Source: Berberis thunbergii
Lineage: Eukaryota; Streptophyta; Magnoliopsida; Ranunculales; Berberidaceae
Assembly (NCBI GenBank): GCA_003290165.1
Contig: QNQO01005809.1
Span: 461,680-525,679 of the forward strand
Direction of reading: 5' to 3'
DNA: 64,000 nt
Shown here one piece after another: positions 1-11,252 of this stretch (the first letter of the stretch is position 1; each line of letters opens with the position of its first letter). Below the pieces are notes generated by a model that saw only the letters and a program-made list of their open reading frames with translations, had not been told where the DNA came from and searched no databases. The translations under genes and the position numbers were made by a program.

Positions 1-779
1 TTTTCACAATTTTAGAGAGTAAGAAGGGTTGGAACACTGTACTCGGACCACCTACGACTGGACCATCGATATGGGACCACCTAACCCTGGTAACTGCGCA
101 AACTTAGCGACTTACAAAAGGCTCCAACGGTTGACCAACATACCCTAAGGCTGACCAACGTCATCAACGACTGACCAACAGTACCTCGAATCTCACAACA
201 CTATTCCCCCCGGAGATAACTAAAACATAACAATGTACTTATTGAAATTTCTTGGTTCGTACTCTTTTAAAGTTTCAAGACAAAATAAATAAATAACAAA
301 TTATTTGTACGTTGAACATAAGTTTTCCATACCATGTCTTACATTTAAAGAGTTTCCCTAAAAGATTTCTTGAGTTTCCACTAGGATTTCTCCTCCTATA
401 AAAGTTATTCCTACAAAAGATCATATATTGCAGAAGTTTTAACGCAAATTACTTACAAGTAATAGTGAAAATGAAATTGCACTTTTATGAGTAATGGTGA
501 AAATGAAATTGCACTTTATGGTGAATAAGAATTGTCAATACTCGTTTTTTACTACTCATGCATTCCTCAAATTTTAACGCAAATTACTTATATGTAATAG
601 TGAAAAGGAAATTGCACTTTTATATGTAATGTTGATTTGAGCAAATTTAGTTCGTTTGAATATTTGTTCGAGTATTTGGTTTAGTGTTTGATGTCTTCAA
701 TTTGATTAGTGAAGATGGCGATTTGGGTTTGTTGGAGTTTTCTTCTTAAATATTCCTCAAGATACAAATTAGTATATTT
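1..779. other. Unassigned flank with short direct repeats
   Basis: I see no gene here. Positions 30-185 repeat short words around 'accaac' and 'gaccac' without a clear period. A unit of about 65 bases at 437-501, beginning ttttaacgcaaattactta, recurs at 572-634 with few changes, and part of it (gtgaaaatgaaattgcactt) also occurs at 498-517. This looks like local duplication in non-coding DNA, possibly a promoter region for whatever begins near 786. Confidence 0.35.
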
Positions 780-785
780 GTGTTA

Positions 786-887
786 ATGGAACAATCTTTC
801 TTCGAGAATGTAAGAAAGAAAGTTGTCGATTTGGGGTTTGCCAAACCCATTCCACCAATTCTATTTTTCACCGGAGTCTTCACACAG
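786..887 (+). CDS. Possible first exon of an unrecognised gene
   Basis: An ATG at 786 opens a 34-codon stretch that ends at a good plant 5' splice site (CACACAG|GTACGTG, donor GT at 888-889). The peptide begins MEQSFFENVRKK and contains FAKPIPPILFF. Base composition drops to the T-rich type of plant introns right after the donor. I do not recognise the protein and found no convincing second exon before the CACTA insertion at 1709. A further protein-like stretch lies at 1362-1482 (contains LYYVDDKFD) and could be another exon or chance. It may be a host gene broken by the insertion, or an old pseudogene. Confidence 0.22.
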
Positions 888-889
888 GT

Positions 890-1705
890 ACGTGTTTCCA
901 TCTATCAACTAAGCCTTTCATCTTCTACTTTACTTTTCTTTCTTTCTTTTTATTTTTCAAAACCCCCTTTTTGAGTCAATCAATGTGTGAGTAGGTTGAT
1001 CTTAAATGTGGTTTCTATATTTCTATTCTTGTATTGGTTTTTATATGTTCATAAATTATTTTTAGCATAGTGGGATTGAAATCTATTAGTACATTAGTTG
1101 ATGTTGTTGTGTCCTATTTGATACTATCATAGATGTTTTAGGATACTACTTGTGTATCTAAATCAAATGTGTAACAGCAGTAGCCAAAGGAATGGCTTTT
1201 TAACTTATATGGTTGAAGTGAGTGAAGGAGACTGCTCGCATGACATCGCAAACATATCCTAGATCTAATAAATCTGTTAGATTCCTGTGAGGAAACTTCT
1301 TAACACACAGGGGCTGCTATTATTTATCATAGTTATTGTATGGGCATTTTAGCTAAAAGAAGACATTGATCTCTACTACGTGGATGACAAATTTGATAGT
1401 ACTAATTGTGTTTTGGCTAGCAAATGGGTGGCTTTCGAGGAGGTCAAAATTTCAATTCATCCATCCTCTTATATTTTGCCTAGGTTGTGTAGTTAGATTT
1501 TTATTTTTTATAATAATTCTTTTATTTTGGGTTTGTGTGTGTTTGAACCATGAATTGCCTAATGAACTATTCCAGCTCATTTGTACCATTAAATTGTTGA
1601 AAATAGTATGTGGCTCATAAGTAAATTTATTACATAATAGGAGTGGTCTTTCATGGAAGACGCTCTTAATGAGCATTTCATCACATCTAGTTACTCACAA
1701 TGCTC
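890..1705. other. Flank between possible exon and CACTA-1
   Basis: T-rich intron-like DNA. The only coding-like segment is 1362-1482 on the plus strand, about 40 codons open but without a start codon or a recognised domain. The last three bases before the transposon (TTA, 1706-1708) are one copy of its target-site duplication. Confidence 0.3.
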
Positions 1706-2053
1706 TTACACTATAAGAAATTTGGGCTTTGGTGAATAACGTTTTTGCTCACTGAAACATGTTAATTCGTCACTTGTTTAGCAACGGTGACGAATTTCAG
1801 TTATCACATCGTTCTCACATAAGAGGCGTTAAGGAAAGTATTAGGTGACGAATTCCTTACTTGTCATAGAAAGTCCACTTACGTGGCTGAGTGGTTCTTC
1901 ACATAGACTCAGCGTGCGAATATGCAATTACAACATGGGCGACGAAAATTTCGTCACTGTAGAGTGTTATGTGTGACGAAATTCTGGTGTCATGTGTGGT
2001 GACTTTCAGTGACGAATCGTTCTTCACTTATGTGGTTTATATGTAAGGAACAA

Positions 2054-2589
2054 TGTGAGACCATGGAGTGGGCGGACCTGAGGGTGAGGGTTGGAGCCCA
2101 ATATGCTCAAGAGGGGTTGGACGAGCTACAAAGGGGGACATAGTCCCACATCGCCTGGGTGCGGGAGGGGTATGCACTACTTATGTGTGAGGTTGGATCC
2201 CATAGTAAAACGCGTTTTAAAGCCGTGCGGGCTGATTGGGCCCAGAGCGGACAATATTGTAACTGTGTGGATCGGGTCGTTACATAATGGTATCAGAGCC
2301 TGACCCAACCGAAAGTGTGTCAACGTGAATGTTGGACCCTAAAGGAAGTGGACTGTGAAACCCTGGAGTGAGCGGATCTGAGGGTGAGGGTGAGGGTTGG
2401 AGCCCAATAGGCCCAAGAGAGGTTGGACGAGCTATAAAGGGGACATAGTCCCACATTGCCTGGGTTCAGGAGGGAGATGTGCTACTTATGTGCAAGGTCG
2501 GATCCCCATAGTAAGAGGCATTTTAAAGCCGTGCGAGCCTATTAGGCCTAGAGTGGACAATATTTTACTGTGCGGATCGAATCGTTACA
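2054..2589 (+). mobile_element. TRIM (terminal-repeat retrotransposon in miniature)
   Basis: Two direct repeats of about 231 and 236 bp, 2054-2284 and 2354-2589, each begin TGTGA and end CGTTACA. Between them are only 69 bp, starting with TAATGGTATCAGAGCC, a primer-binding site complementary to initiator tRNA-Met. Each repeat has the widespread plant TRIM signatures (TCCCACAT, TTTTAAAGCCGTGC, GGACAATAT). The flanks AACAA (2049-2053) and AACAG (2590-2594) are a near-perfect 5-bp target duplication. The repeats have diverged noticeably, so the insertion is not recent. It encodes nothing and must use proteins in trans. The CAC-rich open frames inside it are not genes. Confidence 0.88.
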
Positions 2590-4142
2590 AACAGTTTGTC
2601 ACGATAGTGATTTAAATATCACCTATGAACTTTGTATGGATAATATTTCCTCACTTATATAATTTATACGTAGAAACAGTTTGTCACGGTAATGATTTCA
2701 TGCATAAAAATTATCTACCTGTGACAATTTTCCTCGCACTTTCATTATATTTGTGACAACTCATTCTTCACCCATTTATTGTAGCTGTCTACTAGCACAT
2801 AATCTTAAATAGCCCTACCTATGTTTTGTGTAATGCACGATCTAAAATTAAAATAGTAGAATTTCCATTTATAAAAAAATATTGCATTTTTCATAGCATA
2901 TACAAAGTCACATAACTGAATACAATAATGATATCAAGTTATACCATGTTGATGTCCAAAAAATAACTGAGTCTAATCTAGTAACACTAAGCTCATTAAC
3001 ACATCATCTATTCATACCGACAACCTCCTTGAATCATTCTTCATCACCATCATGGTCACCAAGCTCATCAAAATAAGGATCATTTAGATGTACATCACTA
3101 CCATTAGAACTGTTTGGATTGTGGTGGAAGGAAATATTGTTAATACGACCTGATTGCATTGTAGTTGCCAAAAAAAGTTGCATTTGACATTAACAAGTAT
3201 AAATGTTAGTAAAATTTAATTTTCTAATAATAAGCTAAAGATGTAAAAGGAAACTACAAATGTTATAAAAGGGTAGGATCCAAGTAACAATATCAAGTAA
3301 AAAATTATTATATATCTAAACTCAAAATAATTAGTTATAGAGAGGGGGTAGCATTTCCAAATCAGATCATATTAAGAATAAAAATACATGGTTAAATAAA
3401 ACAAAAAAGTACTGAGAATCACTGCTAATGCTCTAGGTTATATCTTCTACAAACAAGGTACCTCATGGTTTCCAACTTGCTATAGATCACGAACCATTGT
3501 CCATTACTTCTAAAAGTTCAAAGTTCAATTTGATGAATAAACCTCAGAATGCAGCCAATAACACGATTTCGACTCTTATAACCCTTCACAATATGGTGGG
3601 CAACTCTGCGATATGGGTACATTGCACCCATAGAAAATTAAATCTCATACAGCCCCCATGGATTCATAATTCCAATGAATTAAAAAAAAAACATAGAGAT
3701 TGCCACATGAGGCTTGGCAAGATGGCATTGGGTAAATAAGAGGAAACATGTACCAGGAAATGCCATCTAGTCCACCTTTCAGGAAATGCCATATAGTCCA
3801 CCATTATAAGCCTAGAAGAGCTGCTATACAGGAAAAAAATATATATATACCTAAAAAAAAAAAACTTATTGATAGCGTAACCACTTACAAAGTTGCTAAC
3901 ACATGGTTTCACTAATATGGCACACTGTTCCTTGTTTCTACCATATCGCCTACATTTGAATGCCCTTTAACACAGTAATATTGCAAGCAAAAATCCGACA
4001 AGGATCAATCTTCCAGGAGTGGATAAAGCTAACATATATGTGAGAAACAATGGATGATTGCAATCTAAGATCCAACTAATAAAGAAATTTCAAGTAATCA
4101 ATAGCTAATCCATATGTTGTGAACAACAATATAAAATAATAC

Positions 4143-4591
4143 CTGGCAGTAGAAATCAGAGCAGCTTCTTCCCAAAAGTTATTGGAAGCATCATAGCAGA
4201 ATACTTCATCTGTTGCATCTTGAGACCAACCGCAACCACCTAACAAGTAAAGTTTCTTTCCCAATACTTCAAAAGTGATGCCTTTCCTTTTCAAGCATCT
4301 AGAAGGGATACTTGGGATTAATTTCCATGACCGCCTTGATGAGTTAGGGTCCAAAACATAACAAGAAACTTGATAAGATTTGTCTCGGCAAAGTGCATAT
4401 ATCCAAGTTTCATCCAAACTGTGCTTCCTACGATATGAATGCCACTCATCACTGCAGAAAAATTCCTTCCATCTCCTTGAAACACATTTTAGTAGTGTAT
4501 GGTACCTCCGAGGAACCCTAGCCAAGCAGAAAAGTGCAATGTTTTCTGGAAGCCCAGATATCAGTGGGGTATGAGGTGGTGTAACATTCAA
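4143..4591 (-). pseudogene. Captured first exon of F-box/kelch-repeat gene (SKIP4-like)
   Basis: On the minus strand an ATG at 4591 opens about 149 codons that end at a clean donor (CTGCCAG|GTATTATT). The product has an F-box-like N-terminus (LISGLPENIALFCLARVPR, then KCVSRRWKEF) followed by the start of a kelch region (LGKKLYLLGGCGWSQDATDE, YDASNNFWEE). This order and wording fit the plant SKIP4 type of SCF substrate receptor, which binds SKP1 through the F-box. The remaining kelch repeats should lie at lower coordinates and I do not find them, so only exon 1 was taken. The exon has no stop or frameshift, so capture is recent or the frame is retained. It lies well inside CACTA-1. Reading past the donor adds about 20 intronic codons. 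Confidence 0.85.
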
Positions 4592-5022
4592 AACGCCATA
4601 TGAAATTCAAAGGTGGGAATCGTCAAGTAAACTAAAAGTTGATGTGATCTCAAGTTCTATTAAATTAAACCAAAAAATCTAATTCAAGTTATCATCGATT
4701 TTTTTTCTTCTTTGAATTATGATTAAAGAGACAACATTTGAGAAAGAAAAAAAAAGTTTATAGGTAAAGAATAACACAGTCAATTTTATTAAGAACATTG
4801 AACGTGAAAAAAGAAGAGATGTTCATAGAGAGACAACACATTGTGTGTGGACATCCAATGACTCAAACATGATTCTTATGAGCTAAGCACCAGATCAATC
4901 TTGCAACAACTAAATGTGGCTCCAAGATTATGTTACATAATAATTCAATCCATAAATCCAATAACACACTTTCCATAACACATTAACTTTTAACTGCACA
5001 AGTCATCAGCTGCAGCACATAC

Positions 5023-5150
5023 CTTAAAGAACATAATCAGTGAGTCTGTCCTTCCATTGCTGCTGCCTATTCCAACAAAAAATGTTCCAAAGTGATCAGA
5101 CTTCACACAATTATGATAAACTGACCATAGAATTCAAATCTTGTTGACAA
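5023..5150 (-). pseudogene. Unassigned captured exon-like segment
   Basis: A minus-strand open segment ends at a donor-like site (TTTAAG|GTATGTGC, last exon base 5023). One frame reads FGTFFVGIGSSNGRTDS, another WNRQQQWKDRLTDYV. Neither is a family I recognise. Its position between the SKIP4 exon and the ABCG exons, and its intact donor, suggest a further captured fragment. It could also be an internal exon of an element gene. Confidence 0.3.
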
Positions 5151-5292
5151 CATGAAAACATAATAACTAGTCCATTTTTTTCAAAAAATTTGTCGTGTCA
5201 AAAGTTGAATTGATTCAAGAAGTTTATTCCTTCAACCAACATACAACACATAACTCATGATTAAGAGAATGACCCATGATTAGAGCTCATAC

Positions 5293-5759
5293 CTTCACAT
5301 ACACATCAAGATTTGGGTCTAGCTTGATATTTGCAACAATCTCTCATCTTGATAGTTCCTTCAGCATCTCTACAAATGATTAAATATTATGTTCTGACCT
5401 AAATCTAACACATACTTTTAGTACAACAATTATATGGGTGTTTTAGTGCATTTGGATGAATTCTAAAACCCAATCATTTACAAAAGCTAATCAAGTCTTG
5501 TTACTTTCCAGGTTTGATGATTCCACTAACATCATGAAGAATCGAAAACCTGGTTTTTTGACTTGGGAGTATATGGAGAGTATTCAATAGCCCTGTTGAG
5601 AAATAAGATAAACTTTAAGATCAGTACATGGTGTTCCTCAAACAGAGGTTAAACAAGTAGGAGTCTCAGTTACTTCTAGTACGTTGATAGTGACATTGAA
5701 GACTGTAGGTAAAAACCTTCCTCCAACATAAGCTTCTGCACTAACATTCAAGTGCAGAA
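5293..5759 (-). pseudogene. Captured ABCG (PDR-type) transporter exons
   Basis: Three consecutive minus-strand exons with proper splice sites. Exon 5674-5759 reads HLNVSAEAYVGGRFLPTVFN. Exon 5505-5592 reads LLNTLHILPSQK then ILHDVSGIIKPGK. Exon 5293-5369 reads MLKELSR, a stop, then EIVANIKLDPNLDVYVK. In full-length PDR-type ABC transporters these motifs lie in this order: the N-terminal region before the first nucleotide-binding fold, the segment leading into the Walker A exon, and the stretch before the ABC signature. The Walker A exon itself, expected between the second and third, is missing. The TGA in the third exon replaces an Arg codon. These plasma-membrane exporters are normally about 1,400 residues, so this is a small, dead piece. 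Confidence 0.82.
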
Positions 5760-7579
5760 CTTTTATAAATTTAAGCACATAAATGAACACTAACGGCTAT
5801 GCTTAATACTTGGCTTGACAAGGGTATCATAAAAAGGCATACAAATCAAACAATGAGCTCTCCAACAAAATTGAAAGATAATGAAAAGATGAAAGTGACG
5901 AACTCGGCTAAAACTCGATTGCAATTATCGATTGAAGAGAGTTCTCCCTGAATCTTACCATGTAAACCCTTCCATGTTGAAGAAAAAGGTCAAGCCTTTC
6001 AATGGAAAGTCACATATCTAAAATTCATTATAACATCCTTTAAATTCAGAAGTGCTTACAACTTATAAACAATTTGCAAACTCATTATAGACTTCCTCGT
6101 AACTTTTCTATTCATATGTTCTTTTAGAACACAGAGACCTAAAAAGGAAGACCTAAAATGAAACATAACTACAACAAAGACTCACAATGAGTAGACTTAC
6201 TAAGAAAAGAAAAAAGAATCCAAATCAGTGAGTACCCCCAGTGGGTGGTGTCGATAAGGAAATGATGAGATAGTGGTGGTGTGATCAATACACAGGGAAC
6301 ACCACAACCATGTCATGAATTGGGAACCTGCTAGAAATTCAATCATTTATATTGATAGAGAGCCAATGAAAGGTGTAAAACAACAATCACCATGATACCA
6401 ATAAAAAGACAATAACCATGTTACTGAAAGTTCTAAATCAAGTAAACTCATATGAAGAATTTCTTCAAATATTAGAGCTACAACTACACCCACAAGCTAA
6501 AAACCCATACCTTAAAACCCCTTAAATCCCACACCTCAATGCTCCTATTCAAAGTTCAATTTTCTCTGAATCAACTGAGAATACATATCTTCTATCCTCC
6601 ATTCGTCTATCCTCTTGAATAATTCTCATTCAAAATAATACAATTTCGATTTCACCCATACATCAAAGCTACAAATCCAAGAGGAATGAAGTTAAAAACC
6701 CAATAACACCACTATTTACTAATCTAAAAACCAACATAAACTAGTAAAAAAAATGAAAGAATAATTCGTATACCTATTCTATTCAAGTGCTTCTTGTCAA
6801 ATCTGCCAAATATTCAACCATTAATTTAGCTTCAAAGATTAAAAAGCATGGAAATCACCAATGGGGGGACTAATTTCTTTGTTTCTAGCTCTGATTGAAG
6901 ATACCCTTTTCAAGAACCCTAGAAGGAGAATAGTGAGGGATAACAAGTGGAGAAAAGAAGATGATGGAGAGGACGATGAGGGATTGATTCGTCTCACTTG
7001 TCGTGGAATTTCTGGCCATTGTAGTAGTGGAATAGGACGAGGAGGCTAAGAGCGAATTTGATGACGGAGAGGGGGTGTTTGGCTCGAGAATTGCTGAGGA
7101 CGAGAGGGGATAGGTTTGGTGAGAGTTGATCTCGTCGGCGAGGTGTAATTATCTCTGTGATGTTGTGACTTGTGGGCAATTGTCATGGAGAGGAGGATGA
7201 GAAGGAGGTGGCGGTTGTGTAAATATGGTATTGAGGAGGAACGGAGGAAAGGGAAATAGGAATAGGTTTTGTACATCCATTTTTTCTTCTTTTTCTTAAA
7301 TTAAAAAATATTTAGCGAGAAAAGTTTCTTTCACTCTTGGATGAAATGTGACGACATGTTACTTTTCTTCGCAAAAGATATTTTATTTAGGCGTCAATTT
7401 TTTTGTTATTTATTTTATGACGATTGTGAAATGTTTATACGAGGAACTGAGAACCAAAATTTCACTTGAACAAATATGTGACGACTCGTCAAATTCCTCA
7501 CGAAAACTAAAAAACGGTGACAAATTTCAAAGCATCACATATAATTTCGCCACCTAATGCAAAATTTCTTGTAGTGTTA

Positions 7580-8189
7580 TGCTTACTTCCCTAATAGTAC
7601 TTTTTAAGGGTTTTATATAAATTGTTCCAGCCTAGTAGATTTCAATTGTCTCCATTATTATTTTATTCCATACTCTGTTGGCTTTAAGTTGATGTAAATT
7701 CTTATATGGTTTACATTACAAGGTAGTTATTCTCCACTTACTTATCATGGTAGCTATTGGTGTTATAATAGTCGTACTAGGCGAGACGAAAAACAAGATT
7801 CAAGCCTTAATACTTAGGAATCTCTCTGTTATGTACTTAAGGTATTCTTTTTGTTCTTAGTGTTGGATGCATCCATGGTTGAACAAAAAAAGGTGACAAG
7901 ATACCTAATTCCTCAACTAGATAGTCATCACTAGCTATGTATAATTATGTGTATTCCAATTTTAAATTGTGTAGCCATGTTTTCCTTGTCTACAATAATA
8001 CTAGCTAGCTCACTAGTTATCCTTATCCACACTTGAGGGAATGTTTGCATGAAACTATTTTCGAATATTTTTGGTTTTACATTTATTTGTTATATAGTCA
8101 GTAAACAGGTTGGGAAGTTTAAATTACTTTTATGCTCGCCTAGTTTACATTTTTTTTTTCTAAAAGTTGCTCGAAGGCGGTTTTTGATG
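7580..8189. other. No recognisable feature
   Basis: T-rich DNA to the right of CACTA-1. No open frame with a recognisable domain and no repeat that I can match to the rest of the window. It would have joined the 1-1705 flank before the transposon inserted. Confidence 0.4.
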
Positions 8190-8335
8190 CAAACTTGTCA
8201 ATGTAGGCTTTTGACGAGCATGTCATCGATGTAAACTTCCACGTTTTTTCCAATTAGGTCGGAAAATCCCATGTTCATCGGCCCTCTATCTAGTAAGGTA
8301 GGTGGCTCATGGATTTTTGAGCCCAAAGGGCATTA
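8190..8335 (-). pseudogene. Ty3/Gypsy reverse transcriptase remnant
   Basis: The minus strand reads VMPFGLKNP near 8335 and, after frame changes, MGFSDLIGKNVEVYIDDMLV near 8280-8220. These match the conserved Gypsy RT segments PFGLxNA and the YxDD box (here IDDM). Stops and a shift break the frame. The next Gypsy piece (8465-8720) is on the opposite strand, so two fragments or an inversion are involved. Confidence 0.6.
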
Positions 8336-8464
8336 CTCTAAAACAAAATAACCCCTGCTCAGTGATAAATGTGGTCCTAATACACCCCGCTGAGGACGAA
8401 TAGTGTCTTGCATGTTTTGGCCTCCATGATTGTTGTTTGCAGCTGTCCCCCTACGCACAAAAAA

Positions 8465-8720
8465 CATGCTACATTTCAGGACGGTGAGTTTGTATGGATC
8501 CATCTTCGCAAGGAACGCTTTCCACCTGGGAAGTAAACTCAAGCCGAAGGCATCAGTCCATTTAAGGCACTTAAACGTATTGGTGAAAATGCATATCAGA
8601 TTGAACTTCCTAAAGCTTATGGAGTTTCCTATACATTAGACGCTTCTAACTTTTCTCCTTATCTTGGGGGAAATGGCATATTAGACTCGAGAAAATGTCT
8701 TTTTCAAGTGGGAGAGATTG
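8465..8720 (+). pseudogene. Ty3/Gypsy integrase C-terminal remnant
   Basis: Plus-strand frame with FQDGEFVWIHLRKERFPPGK, a stop, then FKALKRIGENAYQIELP and DASNFSPYLGG. This is the C-terminal end of Gypsy polyproteins downstream of the integrase core (usual form: W-x-HLRKERFP, then KRIxxNAYxIELP). No catalytic core is present. The T-rich DNA to about 9200 may be the matching 3' LTR, but I could not define its ends. Confidence 0.7.
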
Positions 8721-9204
8721 ACAGCAAGGTCGCCATGAGCTCAGCTGAAAAGGTATCTTTTTTTCAAGAACAAATTCAAGCTCAGTTTAGTGAAGCTTTG
8801 GGAGAGTCACAGTCTCAGGTTTTGTAGCTAAGGTAGAAAAAGTTATGACATTTTATTGGAGACTGATTTGGTTGGTTGCAGAATTCCGAAAAATGGAACT
8901 AGGAATTTCTCTTGAATTTTAATTGCAGTTTCTAAGATTCATTTATAGAGTTTCTAAGGTCTTCATAAATTATTCTTAGTCTTCATCAACTCTCTATATC
9001 TTATTTTCTTTCCTTTGATCTTGATTCAGGAAAGCAAGAGTGTCAGTAAGTGAGTGTGCTTGACCCTCCCCTGTTCTTGGTTATCTTTTCTTGGCATCTG
9101 GACAAACCAATTTCAGCGATGTCTAAGAAAATATTGGTTCATTCTGGTTCATTGCATCTGGCCACATGTTCTATCAAGTTCATTATTCTAAAATAAACTG
9201 GACT

Positions 9205-9375
9205 TGAAAAGAAAATATTCATAGAATTACATTGAATTGTTGTATTTTATTCCTTAACTGAATACGAGCTTATATAGCTAACTCTGACCTAACCATGTGG
9301 AAACAGGAAACCTAGGACTTTTTATTATATTCTGACTTTTCTAACATATTTTATACTGACTTTCTTTCTTTAACA
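9205..9375 (-). repeat. Copia 3' LTR
   Basis: Starts TGAAAAGAAAATATTC and ends TTTAACA on the plus strand. It is about 171 bp and matches 18192-18351 along most of its length (shared words: TGTATTTTATTCCTTAACT, CTTTTCTAACATATT). The adjoining CTCCCCTCAAGTTGGAG is the usual polypurine-tract complement of plant Copia elements. Confidence 0.75.
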
Positions 9376-9399
9376 CTCCCCTCAAGTTGGAGTGTATGT

Positions 9400-10018
9400 T
9401 TGTAACACCTAACTTGCTAAGAAGATTATCAAATTGATAAGTTCTCAAAGCTTTACTGAACAAATCTGCCAGTTAATGTAGTGTTCCAACATGCTTAGTC
9501 TGAATAGTACCCTCTTGTATCTTCTCTTTAATCAAATGGCAATCAATCTCAATATGCTTCGTTCGCTCATGAAAAGTCGGATTAGATGCAATATGGAGTG
9601 CAACCTTGTTGTCACAAAACAAGAGGGATGCCTGAGGATGATTAATGTGAAAATCACTAAGAATGTACCTCAACCAGGTTAACTCACAACATGTGGAAGC
9701 CATAGCCCTATATTCTGCTTCAGCTGTAAATCTTGCCACTACAGTTTGTTTCTTAGCTTTCCAAGAAATTGGTGAATCGCCAAGCATGACATGATAACCT
9801 GTAATGGATCTCCTAGTATCTCTACATCTAGCTCAGTCTGCATCACAATAAGCTTTCAACTGTAATGAGCTGGTGGAAGAGAAAAAAATATTATGTCCTG
9901 GTGAAGCCTTTATATACCTCAAAACCTTGTGTGCAACATCCAAATGTGGTATTCTGGGCTTGTCCATAAACTGACTTATGACATGTACAAAATAAATCAA
10001 ATCTGGTCTCGTGATCAA
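9400..10018 (-). pseudogene. Copia pol remnant: end of RT and RNase H
   Basis: Minus-strand frames read ITRPDLIYFVHVISQFM (end of RT), LKAYCDAD, a stop in place of the usual Trp, then [49 protein letters not shown] and [16 protein letters not shown]. RNase H acidic positions (D of YCDAD, E of AEAEY, D of CDN) are kept. The reading stops abruptly at about 10019, exactly where CACTA-2 begins. At least two stops make it non-functional. Confidence 0.85.
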
Positions 10019-10037
10019 TAACTACAACATATTCGAT

Positions 10038-10390
10038 TTTACCGGCGCTTTGAGAAGCGCCGATATATTAGAAAAAGTGCCGGTTTAGATCATCGACGAC
10101 ATTTTATAAAGTGCCGGTAAAGGTATGTGCTGCCAAAGATTAACGGCGCTTCACTTCACTTGAAGCGCCGGAAAAGCTTAAATAAGCGTCGCCAAATAAA
10201 TGGATACGTCAATTCCAACGCCGTATTTATACCCTTTTAATGGCGCTATAAAGCACCGGTAAAGACCTTTTGCGATGCTTTTAAAGGGCCGATTATGTTA
10301 ATAAACCTGTATTAAAACCTTTTTAATGGCTCTTTAAAGCGCCGCAAATGACTATTTTGGCGACGCTTTTAAAGCGCCGGTTCTGTTAGC
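10038..10390. repeat. CACTA-2 subterminal GGCGCTTT repeats
   Basis: Roughly a dozen diverged copies of the words GGCGCTTT and AAGCGCCGG, spaced about 25-45 bases and in both orientations. Subterminal repeats of this kind are where CACTA TnpA-type proteins bind. The same words occur at 26828-27235, 33485-33790 and 34790-35176 in CACTA-3. Confidence 0.8.
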
Positions 10391-10604
10391 ATTTCAGGCA
10401 CCTCAACTTGCATCAATAAAAAATAAAACCTGTCAATGGGACGGAAAATAGATAGTGAATTTTCTAATCTCATATCATCTGCTGAAACCTCCTTCAATAT
10501 CAAATAAACTCAAAGCACACTACAATTTTCTACGATAATGACCTGCCTATGTAGCATCCTTATACATAATGTACTAAGTTATATGCTGGCTAGCTTTTAT
10601 GGTC

Positions 10605-10700
10605 AGCTTGAAACTGCCGTAGGAGCTGCAGAGATTGCTGATAAAGATTGAGGTCCATGCCATCCACATTTCTCCCTACCCGAGCTTGAAGAATGGCCTG
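10605..10700 (-). pseudogene. Protein-like segment, possible end of CACTA accessory gene
   Basis: Minus strand reads ILQARVGRNVDGMDLNLYQQ followed by SLQLLRQFQADH. The Gln/Leu-rich style resembles the C-terminal end of plant CACTA ORF2-type (Transposase_24) proteins, but I cannot confirm this by eye. It follows the HMGB fragment and may be an element exon or a captured one. Confidence 0.35.
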
Positions 10701-10788
10701 ACATAACAGACAATTACTTTTATTAATTTCATTAACAAAATTAATGGAAAATTAACATACATACTGCCCTTTTCATTAAAACTACCTA

Positions 10789-11252
10789 TCATTCCTCTAC
10801 ATTTTCATCCTCACCCTGCTCCTTGTCACCCTCTCCTCCTTGTTCATTCTCATTATCAATTACTTCCCTGTCATCGTCATTGTCATTGAGTTTCACAACA
10901 ATCTCCTCATACTCTGCCTTTAGCTCTTTATGTCTGTCCAAATAAGGTTGCTTCTCCTGTTATGCCACAAGCGTAAATCACCCATTTCAGAATCCAAACC
11001 GATTAACTTAATAAACTTTAAACACATAAGCTTCATCTACATACCTCATCACTCATAGACTTCCACTTATCTCTAGCTTCCTTTGTAACCTTTAATTCAA
11101 TTTAGAATAAAATAAAATAAAAAGAGTATTATCAAATGTACACACAACAACAACAAGAAATGGTAAAACTAAGTGTAGAGATTGTGTATATTACCACTAC
11201 AATATCTTTCTTGTCTGGATTTGCTTCTTTGAATGAGTTTCTAAAATCATCC
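10789..11252 (-). pseudogene. Captured HMGB-type HMG-box gene fragment (three exons)
   Basis: Three minus-strand exons with intact splice sites. Exon 11195-11252 reads DDFRNSFKEANPDKKDIVV. Exon 11045-11089 reads TKEARDKWKSMSDE. Exon 10789-10956 reads EKQPYLDRHKELKAEYEE, then an acidic tail ending GDKEQGEDENVEE and a stop. Together they are the second half of an HMG box and the acidic C-tail of a plant HMGB protein, an architectural chromatin protein that bends DNA. The N-terminal half of the box (with the PKRP-type start) is not found. Exon junctions keep frame, so this piece could still be spliced. The acidic tail and stop show that the 3' end of the parent gene was captured. Confidence 0.85.

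Larger units (their letters stand above)
1709..7576 (-). mobile_element. CACTA (En/Spm-type) transposon with captured gene exons, CACTA-1
   Basis: The left end starts CACTATAAGAAATTTGGGC at 1709. The right end, read on the minus strand from 7576, starts CACTACAAGAAATTTTGC. The first 15 bases of the two ends match except at one position, and both carry the CACTA terminus. A 3-bp target duplication, TTA, flanks it at 1706-1708 and 7577-7579, as expected for this superfamily. Subterminal copies of a GTGACGAAAT-like word occur in both orientations (for example 1840-2010 and 7470-7555). The element is 5,868 bp and I find no transposase, so it is probably non-autonomous. A minus-strand tail at about 3010-3125 (contains LNDPYFDELGDHD, then stop) may be the end of an accessory element gene. 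It carries host exons (4143-4591, 5293-5759) and a nested TRIM. Strand is given after the cargo direction. Confidence 0.9.

Noticed and set aside
2091..2615. Two similar plus-strand frames, considered as a tandem gene pair
   Set aside because: They are the two LTRs of the TRIM translated by chance.
9491..9682. Plus-strand frame opposite Copia RNase H
   Set aside because: Antisense shadow of a clear RNase H coding region on the minus strand.
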